A DNA stretch of 64,000 nt. Source: Arthrobacter methylotrophus (GTDB lineage Bacteria > Actinomycetota > Actinomycetes > Actinomycetales > Micrococcaceae). The position numbers and the translations under genes were made by a program. Below the pieces are notes generated by a model. The model saw only the letters and a program-made list of their open reading frames with translations. It was not told the DNA's origin and ran no database searches. Where the stretch lies: the NCBI RefSeq assembly GCF_039539965.1, contig NZ_BAABED010000001.1, positions 1,736,001 through 1,800,000 of the forward strand. Direction: 5' to 3'. Below are positions 1 through 9,000 of this stretch, in pieces (position 1 is the stretch's first letter; every line of letters begins with the position of its first letter).

Positions 1-1
1 G

Positions 2-424
2 TTTTCAGCTGCGGGCCAGCAATTCCGCGAACGCCCGGTCCGCACTATCGCCAAGTACGGTGCAGGAGCTGTCGCCGGTGGAGCACTGCTGGCACTCACC
101 ACGCCGGCCCTGGCCATCGTTCCGGTTGCGGCCGGAGCCTGGGCAGCCAAGAAGGCCATTGGTGCTGGAGCGAACAACCTGCCTGCTGCACGTCGCGAAC
201 GGGACGATGCACGCACCGAGACCTACCGCCAGGCAATGCGTCACCAGATGAAGCAGAAGACGCCGAAGGAACCAAAGATCAAGAAAAACAAGAACGGGGC
301 CGAGACCATGGCCGGTCAGCATGCTCGCGCGGCAGATACCGCCCCGGACACACAGGAAGCACCCCTTCCCGACGAGGTCGGCAGCCGGTCGGCGCCTGCC
401 ACCGCACAATTGCCGGTCGTATAG
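2..424 (+). CDS. C-terminal end of a conjugation-type membrane protein (partial)
   Basis: The reading frame is open from the window edge to a TAG at 422-424, so the start lies outside. The visible 140 residues have one hydrophobic stretch (about residues 21-50, rich in Ala, Gly and Leu), then a Lys/Arg/Gln-rich cytoplasmic tail and a Pro/Ala-rich end. This arrangement is typical of the C-termini of VirB6/TrbL-like or TcpH-like transfer membrane proteins. The call rests on that arrangement and on the wall-hydrolase and TcpC-like genes nearby. Coding is clear from GC-rich third positions; the function is inferred. Confidence 0.6.
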   Translation, partial: FSAAGQQFRERPVRTIAKYGAGAVAGGALLALTTPALAIVPVAAGAWAAKKAIGAGANNLPAARRERDDARTETYRQAMRHQMKQKTPKEPKIKKNKNGAETMAGQHARAADTAPDTQEAPLPDEVGSRSAPATAQLPVV

Positions 425-432
425 CTCGTCGA

Positions 433-471
433 AAATGCCTCCTGCCGGACACAAACCGGTAGGAGGCATTT
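433..471 (+). terminator. Rho-independent-type terminator
   Basis: A hairpin of about 16 bp (AAATGCCTCCTGCCGG and its complement) with a 7-nt loop, directly after the partial membrane-protein gene. Confidence 0.85.
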
Positions 472-563
472 AGCCGCACCGAACCTATTCGATCCAGTAG
501 TATCAACGCCGAGCAACCGCGACGCGTTACCCGGACAACAAGCATCAAGGGAGCTTACCGACC

Positions 564-1277
564 ATGACATCAGAAGGCATCAACCGTCAGCCGCAGGGCA
601 TTCCTGTCGGCGGCCAGTTTGCGCCAAACAAGCACGCGGAGGCCCCTATCCGACTTTTTGACCGAACCGACGGTTCATTCCTCAATCCGGCCCCGTCCGC
701 AACGGCCGAACACTGCATCCAGTTCTGGTCTAGCGTCGAGATCCCTGATGAGATCATCGATCAGGTAGTCGCCGAGTACGGCAGGACACGCTCCGCGGAA
801 ATCGACGCCGACATGGAAGCCGCGATGAGTCAGTGGCGCGCCAGCTGGGAAGCCCGGAACCCGGTGCCCAAGGACAAGTACTTGGCGGAGTACCAGCAGC
901 GATTCAAAGAAGAGTACGAACAGTACCGGCTCTCAATCCTTCCTGGGGTCACCGCTAAGCGCCCGGAGCGCCTCGGACAGTACGACACCCGCCAGTTGAT
1001 CCGTGCAACCAAGATGCTCATCCACCGGCCCCACCCCGACCGCTTCCCAGGAGAAGACGAGAAGGTCCTCAACGAGAAGATTGAACTTTTCGATGGAGAG
1101 CTCACAGTCCTTGAGATTGAGCGGAAGTACCGGCTCTCCCAGGTCCGCAACGCGATGGACAAGATCTTCCGGAACGATGCCGACGCGCTTCTCAGGGCAC
1201 TGGAGAGCCAGTCCGAGCAGCTTTCCGGGATCCATGAGCAACTCGTGCACCAGCGCGCTGACTTCTCCGAATACTGA
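564..1277 (+). CDS. Protein with RQPQGIPVGGQFAP N-terminal tag, unknown function
   Basis: A 237-residue soluble protein starting at ATG 564. Residues 5-25 carry the motif RQPQGIPVGGQFAP followed by HAE, shared with the otherwise unrelated proteins at 17687 and 56884 and, in degenerate form, 39268. The rest is charged and helical: the middle (about 75-150) is rich in Glu, Arg and Gln, and the C-terminal 80 residues look like coiled coil. No catalytic motif is recognised. It sits between two terminators as a single gene, downstream of conjugation-type genes. The shared tag suggests a common destination or partner rather than a common activity; this is inference. Confidence 0.75.
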   Translation: MTSEGINRQPQGIPVGGQFAPNKHAEAPIRLFDRTDGSFLNPAPSATAEHCIQFWSSVEIPDEIIDQVVAEYGRTRSAEIDADMEAAMSQWRASWEARNPVPKDKYLAEYQQRFKEEYEQYRLSILPGVTAKRPERLGQYDTRQLIRATKMLIHRPHPDRFPGEDEKVLNEKIELFDGELTVLEIERKYRLSQVRNAMDKIFRNDADALLRALESQSEQLSGIHEQLVHQRADFSEY

Positions 1278-1293
1278 TCGGAACCAAACACGC

Positions 1294-1324
1294 AGGGCCC
1301 TTCCTAGTGGAGGGGCCCTTTTGT
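1294..1324 (+). terminator. Terminator after the tagged protein gene
   Basis: Inverted repeat around AGGGCCC / GGGCCCT followed by TTTTGT. Confidence 0.7.
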
Positions 1325-1364
1325 GTGCCGGGAGGCTGCACCGCTAGCCCGGTGGATGAAGAAT

Positions 1365-1390
1365 GGCCCCTCCGAGGAGGGGCCTTTCGG
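1365..1390. terminator. Second hairpin between convergent genes
   Basis: Perfect 9-bp stem GGCCCCTCC / GGAGGGGCC with a 2-nt loop, followed by TTTCGG on the plus strand. It separates the rightward gene at 564 from the leftward gene at 1403. Confidence 0.65.
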
Positions 1391-1402
1391 TGACCGCTTT
1401 GG

Positions 1403-2059
1403 CTACTTCGCCGGAGGTCCGACTTGGTCAACGATCCAGCTGCCGTCCACCTGGATGGAGACCCGGCCTTCAAGAACAGGTCCGTTCGTGGAGTAGGCGC
1501 GGAACGTCTTGGACGCCCTGGACTCTTCTGCCAGGGAAACGTTCTGGAAAGCGGTGGTGGGAACCGTGCTGATGTCCGTCGCGGTAAACCCGGCGTACAG
1601 GTCCGGGCTGACCATCGGCTTCAGCCGGCCGAGCCAGGCATCCTTGCCGCCCGCTGTGTTCATCCATGCCTTGGTGAACGCTTCGGCGTAAACCTTCCAG
1701 TCCTTGGCGGTCACGGACTTGGAGTTGGCGCTGGCGACGTTGGTCGTGGAGGTAGCCGTGGGCACCGGCTGTATGGCGTTCTGGGGGCCTGTCGAGACCG
1801 CCTGGGAATAAGCGGCGGCAGACGGGCCTGCAGAGGCTCCTGGGGTGCCTGTGGCCCCTGGGGATGAGGGGTTGTCCAAGGCCGCGGTCGCTATCGGTGT
1901 CGGATTCACTGCGGCTGCAGGCTTAGCCTCTGCTGTCTTCGCCTGCGTGAACGCGAAGAACGCCAATGAGGCGGCCACCACGACGATCAGGCCGATGACC
2001 ACAATGTTGTCCTTGAGGTATTGGACGGCAGGGTGGCTCTGGCGGGGACTGTTGGTCAC
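1403..2059 (-). CDS. TcpC/VirB8-like conjugal transfer membrane protein
   Basis: 218 residues with a GTG start at 2059 preceded by GGAGAAA. A short cytoplasmic N-terminus is followed by one transmembrane helix (about residues 18-36), a Pro/Ala/Thr-rich linker (40-115) and a compact C-terminal domain (about 120-218). This is the architecture of the TcpC/VirB8-type scaffold proteins of Gram-positive conjugation machines, where the extracellular domain organises the transfer channel. The gene lies 16 bp downstream of the wall hydrolase on the same strand, which fits a transfer operon. The family call is from architecture and context; the C-terminal fold is not proven by a motif. Confidence 0.6.
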   Translation of the reverse strand: MTNSPRQSHPAVQYLKDNIVVIGLIVVVAASLAFFAFTQAKTAEAKPAAAVNPTPIATAALDNPSSPGATGTPGASAGPSAAAYSQAVSTGPQNAIQPVPTATSTTNVASANSKSVTAKDWKVYAEAFTKAWMNTAGGKDAWLGRLKPMVSPDLYAGFTATDISTVPTTAFQNVSLAEESRASKTFRAYSTNGPVLEGRVSIQVDGSWIVDQVGPPAK

Positions 2060-2075
2060 AGGGTTTCTCCGATGG

Positions 2076-3983
2076 TTAGTTTTTCGTGCTGTCGATGTCG
2101 GCCACGTGGATGAACCCGCTGACCCAGGCGGCGGGGATTCTCATGGCGTTGTATGCGTAAGGGATGAAGTTGTACTGCTCGATGTCGATGGTGCCGTCGT
2201 TGTTGACGGCGCTGACCACCGCGACGTGGCCGGCCGCGCCGGTGGTGAACTGACCGTTGGCCCTGTTGAGGTCCTTATCAAACCAGGCGACCGCGCCGAC
2301 CTTCGGGGTGTTATTCATGGGGTAGACGGAGCCGACCGTGTCTTTCCAGCCCACCGCGTCACCCCACAGGCCGACACCGAGCTTCGGAACAGTGAACGGA
2401 TAGTCCTGCCCCGGCTTCCAGCCCATCTGCACGTTCATCCGCCAGGCCACGAAAGAAACACACTCGCGGTTCAACGTGCCCCACGGGTCATTGAGGTCCG
2501 GCATTGCGTCCTTGAACGGGTAGTCATCTCCCTTGCCGACGGCACCGGTGCCGACACCTCCAGCAAGGCAGCTGGAGGTGGCCGCCGATGCAGGTACCGC
2601 TCCGCCAGCCGGGGGTGCGCTCTTGGTGGTGGTGCCGTAGCTGCCGGTGGTCGGTTTTACCGTGGTCATGATCGTCCGGGCTTGTGTTTCATACGCGGCG
2701 TAGGCGTCCGGGAAGGCAGAGCCCTGGACGGCCTGCGCCGCGACGGTCACGGGCATGTCCTGCCAGCCGGGGACCCGAAGGAGAGCATCAAGGAACATGT
2801 CCGCGGACTTGGCCGGGTTCATGGCGTCTTGAACAGTGCCCCAATGGAACTCGCTTCCGTTGACCTGTTGCTGGAACAGTCCCACGGAATAAGAAATCTG
2901 CGGGGGAGCAAGGTCCTTTCCGCCTTCAGGTCCGCCGTCGGAGAGTTCCTGGGATCCGGGGACGTTGGGGTTCCAGTACATCTGAAGGCCCCCAGATTCC
3001 CGCAGGGCGACCGCCAGTGCGATGACGGCGGCCTGTTCGGGCATGCCTTTGGCCGCCACCTGGTTGACGATGGCCTGGGCATACGCTGTCTGCTTCGGGT
3101 TCAGGGTGGCTGCGCTCGGTCCGCCGATATTGACAGTGGCGGGGCTGCATTTGCTTGCCGGTGCCGCGGACATGAGATTGATGGACCCGTCAAAGGCGGA
3201 TTCGGCCGTGGCCGGGTTTCCGGTGAGCGGCACGGTTTTGAGGGCCGCAACGTACTCGGTTTTGACTTTGTCCCGGATTGCCTTGGCTTCGTCGGTGTTG
3301 ACCGGCTTGAGGATGTCTTCGCCCTTGTCGCCGCGGGTGTCCATGTAGCCGGCGTCCAGAGCCGGGTTGGGGAGCTTGTCGATGGTGTCCTGTGAGGACT
3401 TCTTCAGCTTGCGCGCGACGTACACCGCAGCCTTGTTGATGTTGTTCGCGTCCGCTTCGCTGATCTCGGAGCCCGCCGCCTTCAGGTCGATACCGAAGGG
3501 CCCGGTGCCCTTATCGCCGCTCTTGTTCTTCACTGTCTGATAGACCCCGGCGATGACCTCCCAAGGAACACCGCCCTGTACCGCCGCGTCCTGAATGGCC
3601 GCGAAGTCCGTCTTGTTCGAGAATGATGCCAGGGCTGCTGTATTGGCGTTGGCTTCACGGCCGGACGGAGTGGCAGTGATGGCCTGCATCGCGCCGAACA
3701 CGAGGCTGGCGAGCAGGGATACTGCCAGGATCGGGGCTGCAATGGCAGCGATCGCAACGTTGCGTCCCGTCTTGGTTTTGACCGCACCTTTGAGTGCGCC
3801 GACGGCGGCTCCAGTGAGCCCTCCGGTGGCTGCTCCTTTGAGAGCCGCGACCGCGACGTCGGCGCCGTCTGCTTTGGCCTGGTCGCCGGCAGTGGGCTTC
3901 CCGTCCCGGCCGGCGGGGCCGGTTGCAGGTTCAGTCGGCCCCGGTGCGGCGGGACCGGTGCTTTCAGGGGGATTGATGCTCAT
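2076..3983 (-). CDS. Membrane-anchored wall hydrolase with CHAP domain (VirB1/TcpG-like)
   Basis: About 635 residues, start taken at ATG 3983 because a class C promoter ends just upstream; an in-frame ATG at 3995 lies inside that motif. Pro/Gly-rich cytoplasmic N-terminus, one transmembrane helix (about residues 70-95), then two regions resembling lytic transglycosylases (a segment with GVPWEVIAGVYQ, and one with ALRESGG and GLFQQQ), and a C-terminal CHAP amidase/endopeptidase domain with its Cys in RECVSFVAWR and its His in GHVAVV. Such enzymes open the peptidoglycan for a type IV secretion channel. First gene of a leftward pair with the TcpC-like gene. A phage endolysin is less likely because of the membrane anchor. 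Confidence 0.8.
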   Translation of the reverse strand: MSINPPESTGPAAPGPTEPATGPAGRDGKPTAGDQAKADGADVAVAALKGAATGGLTGAAVGALKGAVKTKTGRNVAIAAIAAPILAVSLLASLVFGAMQAITATPSGREANANTAALASFSNKTDFAAIQDAAVQGGVPWEVIAGVYQTVKNKSGDKGTGPFGIDLKAAGSEISEADANNINKAAVYVARKLKKSSQDTIDKLPNPALDAGYMDTRGDKGEDILKPVNTDEAKAIRDKVKTEYVAALKTVPLTGNPATAESAFDGSINLMSAAPASKCSPATVNIGGPSAATLNPKQTAYAQAIVNQVAAKGMPEQAAVIALAVALRESGGLQMYWNPNVPGSQELSDGGPEGGKDLAPPQISYSVGLFQQQVNGSEFHWGTVQDAMNPAKSADMFLDALLRVPGWQDMPVTVAAQAVQGSAFPDAYAAYETQARTIMTTVKPTTGSYGTTTKSAPPAGGAVPASAATSSCLAGGVGTGAVGKGDDYPFKDAMPDLNDPWGTLNRECVSFVAWRMNVQMGWKPGQDYPFTVPKLGVGLWGDAVGWKDTVGSVYPMNNTPKVGAVAWFDKDLNRANGQFTTGAAGHVAVVSAVNNDGTIDIEQYNFIPYAYNAMRIPAAWVSGFIHVADIDSTKN

Positions 3984-3984
3984 A

Positions 3985-4002
3985 CCCTGAAACATGCGCA
4001 GA
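3985..4002 (-). promoter_or_regulatory. Class C promoter-like motif before the wall hydrolase
   Basis: TCTGCGCATGTTTCAGGG on the minus strand, ending 1 nt before the chosen ATG. Confidence 0.7.
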
Positions 4003-4016
4003 TTCCGGAACCACGG

Positions 4017-4385
4017 TCACCGCAGGATGGCTAAAGTCACCGCCGGTCGTAGCTTACGGATCTTGTCCCAGCCCTGGTTTTGGTAAGTGAGGATCTCTTC
4101 GGCCCAGGTGATCCTCAACCCGTCCGCTTCGGCCAGCGCATCGAACTGGTCTGCCCAGTGGAGGCCGGCAGGCTGGACGCTGCCGGGCGCCAAGGGTTCC
4201 AGGCCGGTGACCTGTCCGAGCGTGTACTCATCGTTGATGCAGGACAGGACGTTCCACAGCCCGTCGCCCAGATAGATGCCGTGCCGGTCCTCCCCGGCCA
4301 GGGACCAGAGTTCCCCGACGGCCGGGCAGGCGCTGTTCCGGTGGGTCACCGCGATGGCGTTCTCAGCGGTGGGCAAAGCGCTCAC
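4017..4385 (-). CDS. Unknown small protein overlapping the HNH gene
   Basis: 122 residues with a GTG start at 4385, inside the last 23 bp of the HNH gene, so translation is probably coupled. No signal peptide or membrane helix; rich in Trp, Leu and Glu with a basic C-terminus. No family recognised. Its overlap with the nuclease gene and its place just before the wall hydrolase suggest it is part of the same class C transcription unit. It could be a partner or regulator of the HNH protein. Confidence 0.65.
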   Translation of the reverse strand: MSALPTAENAIAVTHRNSACPAVGELWSLAGEDRHGIYLGDGLWNVLSCINDEYTLGQVTGLEPLAPGSVQPAGLHWADQFDALAEADGLRITWAEEILTYQNQGWDKIRKLRPAVTLAILR

Positions 4386-4848
4386 CGGCCTTCACCGGGA
4401 CGCCCTGCGGGAAGTACTTCCGGCGGCGTGCTTCCATCCGCATGGTCGCCCAGGCGGTCGGGATTTTCGCGCCCTTGGAGGTGTTGCAGCGGGCGCAGGC
4501 GGCGACGAAGTTGGTCATTGACGTCGACCCGCCCTTGGACCACGGGTAGTGGTGGTCGCCGTGGTGCGCCTTGCCTTTGCACCGGGTGAAGAAGAAGATG
4601 CCGTCGAGCTCGCACTGTCCCCCGGCCCGGGCGAAGCCTTCAGTGCGCTGAACCGCGGAGAACAGCCGGGACGGATCAGTCGGGAACGGCCTGTTCCTGG
4701 CCGCGGCGCGGCCGGCGTAGATGAGCACCACGACTCCGGCGACGAGGACGAAAGGCACCGGATTGGCTGTGACCAGGGCAGTGATCTGAGTGGTCAACCC
4801 AGTGATAAAGGCAGTGATGGCGTCTGTGATGGCGGTGGGGGAGCTCAT
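4363..4848 (-). CDS. Membrane-anchored HNH endonuclease
   Basis: 161 residues. An N-terminal hydrophobic helix (about residues 28-47) is followed by a basic segment and an HNH domain (about 75-135): an N-terminal Cys in QCELD, GDHHYPWSKGGS holding the catalytic His, and a CARCN zinc-type pair. HNH nucleases make nicks or double-strand breaks using one metal. A transmembrane anchor on an HNH nuclease is unusual. Sitting in the conjugation block, it could act on DNA at the cell envelope. Transcribed from a class C motif about 30 bp upstream. Confidence 0.8.
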   Translation of the reverse strand: MSSPTAITDAITAFITGLTTQITALVTANPVPFVLVAGVVVLIYAGRAAARNRPFPTDPSRLFSAVQRTEGFARAGGQCELDGIFFFTRCKGKAHHGDHHYPWSKGGSTSMTNFVAACARCNTSKGAKIPTAWATMRMEARRRKYFPQGVPVKAGERFAHR

Positions 4849-4879
4849 GATGCTTTCTCGGTGGTTGAATCGCTGTCCG

Positions 4880-4896
4880 TTGGAAACATGCGTAGA
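4880..4896 (-). promoter_or_regulatory. Class C promoter-like motif before the HNH gene
   Basis: TCTACGCATGTTTCCAA on the minus strand, 32 bp upstream of the ATG at 4848. Confidence 0.65.
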
Positions 4897-4908
4897 CGGG
4901 TCCGAAAG

Positions 4909-4953
4909 GAAAGAGCCCCGCCCGGCCCGGTGAGGGGCTGGACAGGGCTCTTT
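4909..4953 (-). terminator. Terminator after ssb
   Basis: AAAGAGCCC and its complement GGGCTCTTT enclose an inner GC-rich hairpin just downstream of the SSB gene. Confidence 0.75.
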
Positions 4954-4976
4954 GGTGAGACCTCGGCTGCTAGGGC

Positions 4977-5477
4977 TTAGAAGTCGTCGTCACCGGCGGC
5001 GACGGAGACCTTCGGCTTGGAGGCCGCGGCTGCGCGAGGAGCCGGCGCCTTCTTCGCGGGAGCGGAGCTTTCGCCACCCTCCTTCTTCGCGACCTTGTGG
5101 ATCTCCAGGGTGGCGAAGCGAACCGGAGCGGAGATGTCGCTGGCGGTGAAACCGACCATCGTGATCTCCTTCTCTTCGAGCTCCTTGTTGGCGTTCTCCA
5201 GGTACACCGTCTTCGGGTACGTGTTGACGCGGGCCAGGACGATCATGCGGTCGCCCTTCTTGAAAGACTTCGCGGCGTTCTCGGCGGTCGTGCTGAAAGC
5301 CGTGAAGTTCAAGTAGTGCGTCTTCTCGTTGTCCGAGCCGCGTTCGCCTTCATTGACCGCGAGGCGGAAGTTGAGGCGGGCGATGCCCGATGCCGTGTTG
5401 GTGTTCAGTTCGGGGTCAGCAGTCAGGTTGCCGGTGAAGGGGATGTTGTACAAGGCGTAGCCTTTCGTAAGGCCCAT
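4977..5477 (-). CDS. ssb: Single-stranded DNA-binding protein
   Basis: 166 residues. The N-terminal 120 residues form an SSB-type OB fold (IPFTGNLTADPEL, ARLNFRLAVNE, HYLNFTAFSTTAENAAKS). Then follows an Ala/Lys/Pro-rich linker, ending in the acidic tip GDDDF that in bacterial SSBs docks partner proteins. SSB coats single strands during replication, repair and conjugative entry. It is encoded near dnaE and, like dnaE, has a class B promoter (5524-5547). The tail lacks the exact DIPF ending but keeps acidic residues plus a terminal Phe, so partner binding is plausible. Confidence 0.92.
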   Translation of the reverse strand: MGLTKGYALYNIPFTGNLTADPELNTNTASGIARLNFRLAVNEGERGSDNEKTHYLNFTAFSTTAENAAKSFKKGDRMIVLARVNTYPKTVYLENANKELEEKEITMVGFTASDISAPVRFATLEIHKVAKKEGGESSAPAKKAPAPRAAAASKPKVSVAAGDDDF

Positions 5478-5523
5478 AAGGGCTGCGGTAGAAACCCGGA
5501 ACGACTCCGGCTTTCTGGTGTTC

Positions 5524-5547
5524 CTATGCGGTCCGGCGGGTGACGGG
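5524..5547 (-). promoter_or_regulatory. Class B promoter-like motif before ssb
   Basis: CCCGTCAC, 8 nt, CCGCATAG on the minus strand; the standard 24-bp length. ATG of ssb is 47 nt further on. Confidence 0.75.
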
Positions 5548-5615
5548 TGTCATTTCCGCGCAGGTGGCGCATCAGTTGGAAATAGCCCGAAACCGGGCTT
5601 CTCCTTCTGGCTTAT

Positions 5616-5625
5616 ATGTGTGCGG
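5616..5625 (-). promoter_or_regulatory. Class A motif upstream of ssb
   Basis: CCGCACACAT on the minus strand with no start codon 7 nt later. A short AGCCCG/CGGGCT hairpin follows at about 5586-5601. It may give ssb a second, differently timed promoter. Confidence 0.6.
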
Positions 5626-5655
5626 CGAACGCCAAAAACGTCACCGCAGAACAGG

Positions 5656-5940
5656 TCAATTGACGGGCAGCAGTCCGGTACCGAGGTGGCCTTCATGGAT
5701 CAGGCCCATGATGGTTTCGCGGACATGAACAATGACCTCGTCGTGGCGGGCGTCGGTGGCCCGGGCGAGCATGCCGGTGAGCATCCGGGCAACATCGAGC
5801 AGGCCCATGGCCAGCTCCTTGTTGTTCGTGGTGTCCAGCAAGGCGTCGACGGAGTCGAAATCTTGGGTAGCGAAGCGTTCAAGCACAGCCAGGGCGGCGA
5901 GGGTGGTGTCCGTCTGGGGCATGTCGGTGGCGGGGCTCAC
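5656..5940 (-). CDS. Small unknown protein downstream of dnaE
   Basis: 94 residues from GTG 5940, chosen because AGAAGGAG lies 7 nt upstream; an in-frame GTG at 5964 lacks this. Mostly helical and acidic, no transmembrane segment, no recognised family. The gene follows dnaE by about 100 bp on the same strand and has its own class A motif at 6009-6018, so it may be co-transcribed with dnaE or expressed alone. Confidence 0.65.
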   Translation of the reverse strand: MSPATDMPQTDTTLAALAVLERFATQDFDSVDALLDTTNNKELAMGLLDVARMLTGMLARATDARHDEVIVHVRETIMGLIHEGHLGTGLLPVN

Positions 5941-6008
5941 GAAGGGGCTCCTTCTGCCGCACACAGCGGCGGGTAGATCTTTGGCGGTATTCCGCCTGTT
6001 CTTTCCTC

Positions 6009-6018
6009 ATGTGTGCGG
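6009..6018 (-). promoter_or_regulatory. Class A motif before the small gene at 5656
   Basis: CCGCACACAT on the minus strand, about 68 nt before the GTG; not in the leaderless position. Confidence 0.6.
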
Positions 6019-6040
6019 ATTCCGGGGCCACTCTCACCGC

Positions 6041-9000
6041 CTAAGCGGCCCGGGTGTCTTCGGCCTCGCCGGCGCCCTCTTCAGCTTGCTCCAGCAGGTA
6101 CCAGGTGTAGAGGGCATTGGAGCCGTCCTGCTTCGTCCACCGGGGGTCGTCGATGTCGACACCGGCGGAGATTTCCAGCAGCTGGGCGTGCCCCAGGGAC
6201 GGGGACTTCACCAAGAGGATGACCACGACGTCGCCGGGGCACATAACCCGGTAGATGGATCCCGGCTGCACCTTCTTGGTGGGCCAGCTCGTGGCCGAGT
6301 GGGGCTTCACGGCAGCCGAATCACCGGAGAGGATCGTTCCGTTCAGGCCGCGGCCCAGTGCCGAGGTGGCCACAACAACCACTCGGGTCCGTGTCCTCTT
6401 CCGGTGGTCATCAAGGTCGGTGACCTCTGCGACGACCGTCTTTTCGGGCTCAACGGCGGGGGCTTTGACGGTGTCATCGTCCTTGCCGCCGTCAGGACCC
6501 TTGGGCTTGTCCGGGTTGGCGGCGCGCAGCTCGCGGTATTTGGCGGCGAAGTCGATGACCGCGGGCGGCTCGTTGATTTCCGGGGCGGTTGCCGAAGCGA
6601 TCGGCCAGACTTCAAAAATGGAGAGCTCCTTGGTGGTGATGGTGTCCTGGGTCTCGGCGTCATCGTCCCCGACCGAGGTGGTGCGGACGTTGACCCTGCC
6701 GGACACGGCGACGACGTCCCCGACCTTGGGAACCACGCCGCGGCGGCGCAGGTTGGACAGCGTGCGGTCCCACATGACGCCCTGGATGGTGACCTTGGAG
6801 GATTCGAGGGCGAAGTTGGCCCGGCGGCCACCGGAGTAGCCTTTCTCCTCCCACATGGAGATGACGCCCACGGTCAGGACCGCTTCACCGTTCTCGTCCG
6901 CGATCCGGTGCAGCGGTGTGGCCTTGCCGCCGCCCGGGCCCTCCCATTCGAGGATCTCGTCCTTGAGGGACTGCAGCGGGTGGGTTCCGAGGCTGACGCC
7001 GAGGCGCTGGCGCTGACGGGTGGACTCCTCAACATCGGACCATTCGGCGTCGACCGGGGACAGGTCCGTCTTGTGGGCGGCGCGCAGGGTCATGAGCTGC
7101 CCGAGCCGGGGCCCGAACGAGTCCATGGCGCCGGCTTCGATGAGGCCCTGGATGGCGCCGACGGGAAGCTTCGTCGGTTCGGCTCCGTTCTTGCCCGGGA
7201 CGGTTACGCGGGTGAGCACGTCGTGGAGGTTCTTGAACGGCCCGTTCGCGTTGCGTTCGGCGACGATGTAGTGGCCGGCGACCCCGACCTCCTTGACCTC
7301 TGCCAGACCCATCTGAACGGAGCCGTTCACCGGGGCGGTGCGGGCCAGGGACAGGTTGACGTCCGGGGCGAGAACGGTGATGCCGTCCGCTTTCAGGGAC
7401 CAGAACGCGTTCATGCGCTTGTCGTCCTTGTCGGCGATGGCCAGGATCGCGGCAGCGTACTCGACCGGCCAGTTGGCCTTCAGGTAGGCGGTGACGAATG
7501 CCAGCTGGGCGTACGCGGCGGAGTGCGAGGCGTTGAACAGGTAGGAAGCGGAGCCCTTCATCAGCTCGAACATGTGGGCGGCGGTCTTCGCCGAGAACTT
7601 CGGGGAGATCATCACCCCGTCCTCGTCGAAGAACTCCTGCTCGGCGCCGGCGGCCAGCATCTGGCCGACCTCGGCCATCTTCTTGGCGTCCTTCTTGCCG
7701 ACGGCCTTACGCAGCACGGAACGCTGGGAGGCATCGAACCCGGAAATGACCGTGCCAAGGCGCATCAAGGATTCCTGGAACACGAAAACCCCGTAGGTGG
7801 GGCCGAGGACCTTGGCGATCCATTCCTGCTCGATCGGGTCGGAGGTGAACTGGTTGTAGTCGACCTCTTCGAGCCCGTTTTTACGCGCGGCGTACCGGTC
7901 CGGGACCTTGGCGGCTAGCGGACCCGGACGGAACAGGGCGACAATGGCTGAAATGTCGGTCAGGGATTCCGGAACGACGTCCTGGGCGATTTTGATCATC
8001 CCTTGCGATTCCATCTGGAAGACACCACCTGTGTTGCCGGCGGCGATCAGCGCGAACGCGGCATCGACTTTCGGGTTCCCCTTGGTGTCCGGGTGGGGAA
8101 TGTCATCCATGGTGAGCTTCTCGCCGGTGGACATTTCGATGTTTTCCAGCGCGGTGGAGACGATGTCCAGGTTCATCAGGCCCAGGATGTCCATTTTGAG
8201 GAACCCGTAGTCTTCGACCTCGGGGCCGTCCCAGCAGATGACCCGGGGAGCTGCCGGGTCGGCGTCTGCGGCGTGGGAAGCCCAGCGCAGGGGAACCAGT
8301 TCGTCCAGGGGTTCGGGGGAGACGACGAAGCCACAGGCGTGGATAGATTCGTTCTTGATGACCCCTTCGAAGGCACGGGCCATTTCGAGGATCTTCTGCG
8401 CGTCCTCACCTGATTCTTCGACAAGGTCACGGAAGGCCTGCCCGGCCTGGTCCTTGGTATCGGCCAGGTGGCTGAAGTCGTAGGCCTTTTCACCTGATGC
8501 GGGCACCAGGTCGGACATCTTGTTGCCGAGGCGCAGGATGTGGGTGGCCCGGTCGGAGGCTGCTTTTTCTGCGTCGCGCAGCAAGGTGGCTCCCTTGGCG
8601 CGTTCCCCGGCTTCGAAGAGTGCCTTGGCCTGGGCCTTCACTTCTTCGCTGGCGCCGGAGGGCTTCAGGATGCGGGCCGCGTCCTTGATGGCAGCCTTGG
8701 ACAGTGCGACGCCGAAGGTGCCGATGCGTGCCACGTTGCCCTTGCCCCAGCGGTAGCCCAGGTAGGCGAAGACCTCGTCGCGGCGGCCCTTTTCGAAGTC
8801 GACGTCGATGTCGGGCATGCCGGCACGGCCAGGCTCGAGGAACCGCTCGAAGAGCAGGTTGTTGTAGAGCGGGTCGATGCCCACGATGCCCAGGCAGTAG
8901 GAGACGGCAGAGCCCGCCGCGGAGCCGCGGCCGGGGCCGACCAGGATCGGCTTCTTCCGGGGCGCGTCCGGGTTGTCGAACTCGATGGGGGCATCGGAGC

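Noticed and set aside
1845..3395. 516-codon plus-strand frame
   Set aside because: Antisense of the TcpC-like and wall-hydrolase genes.
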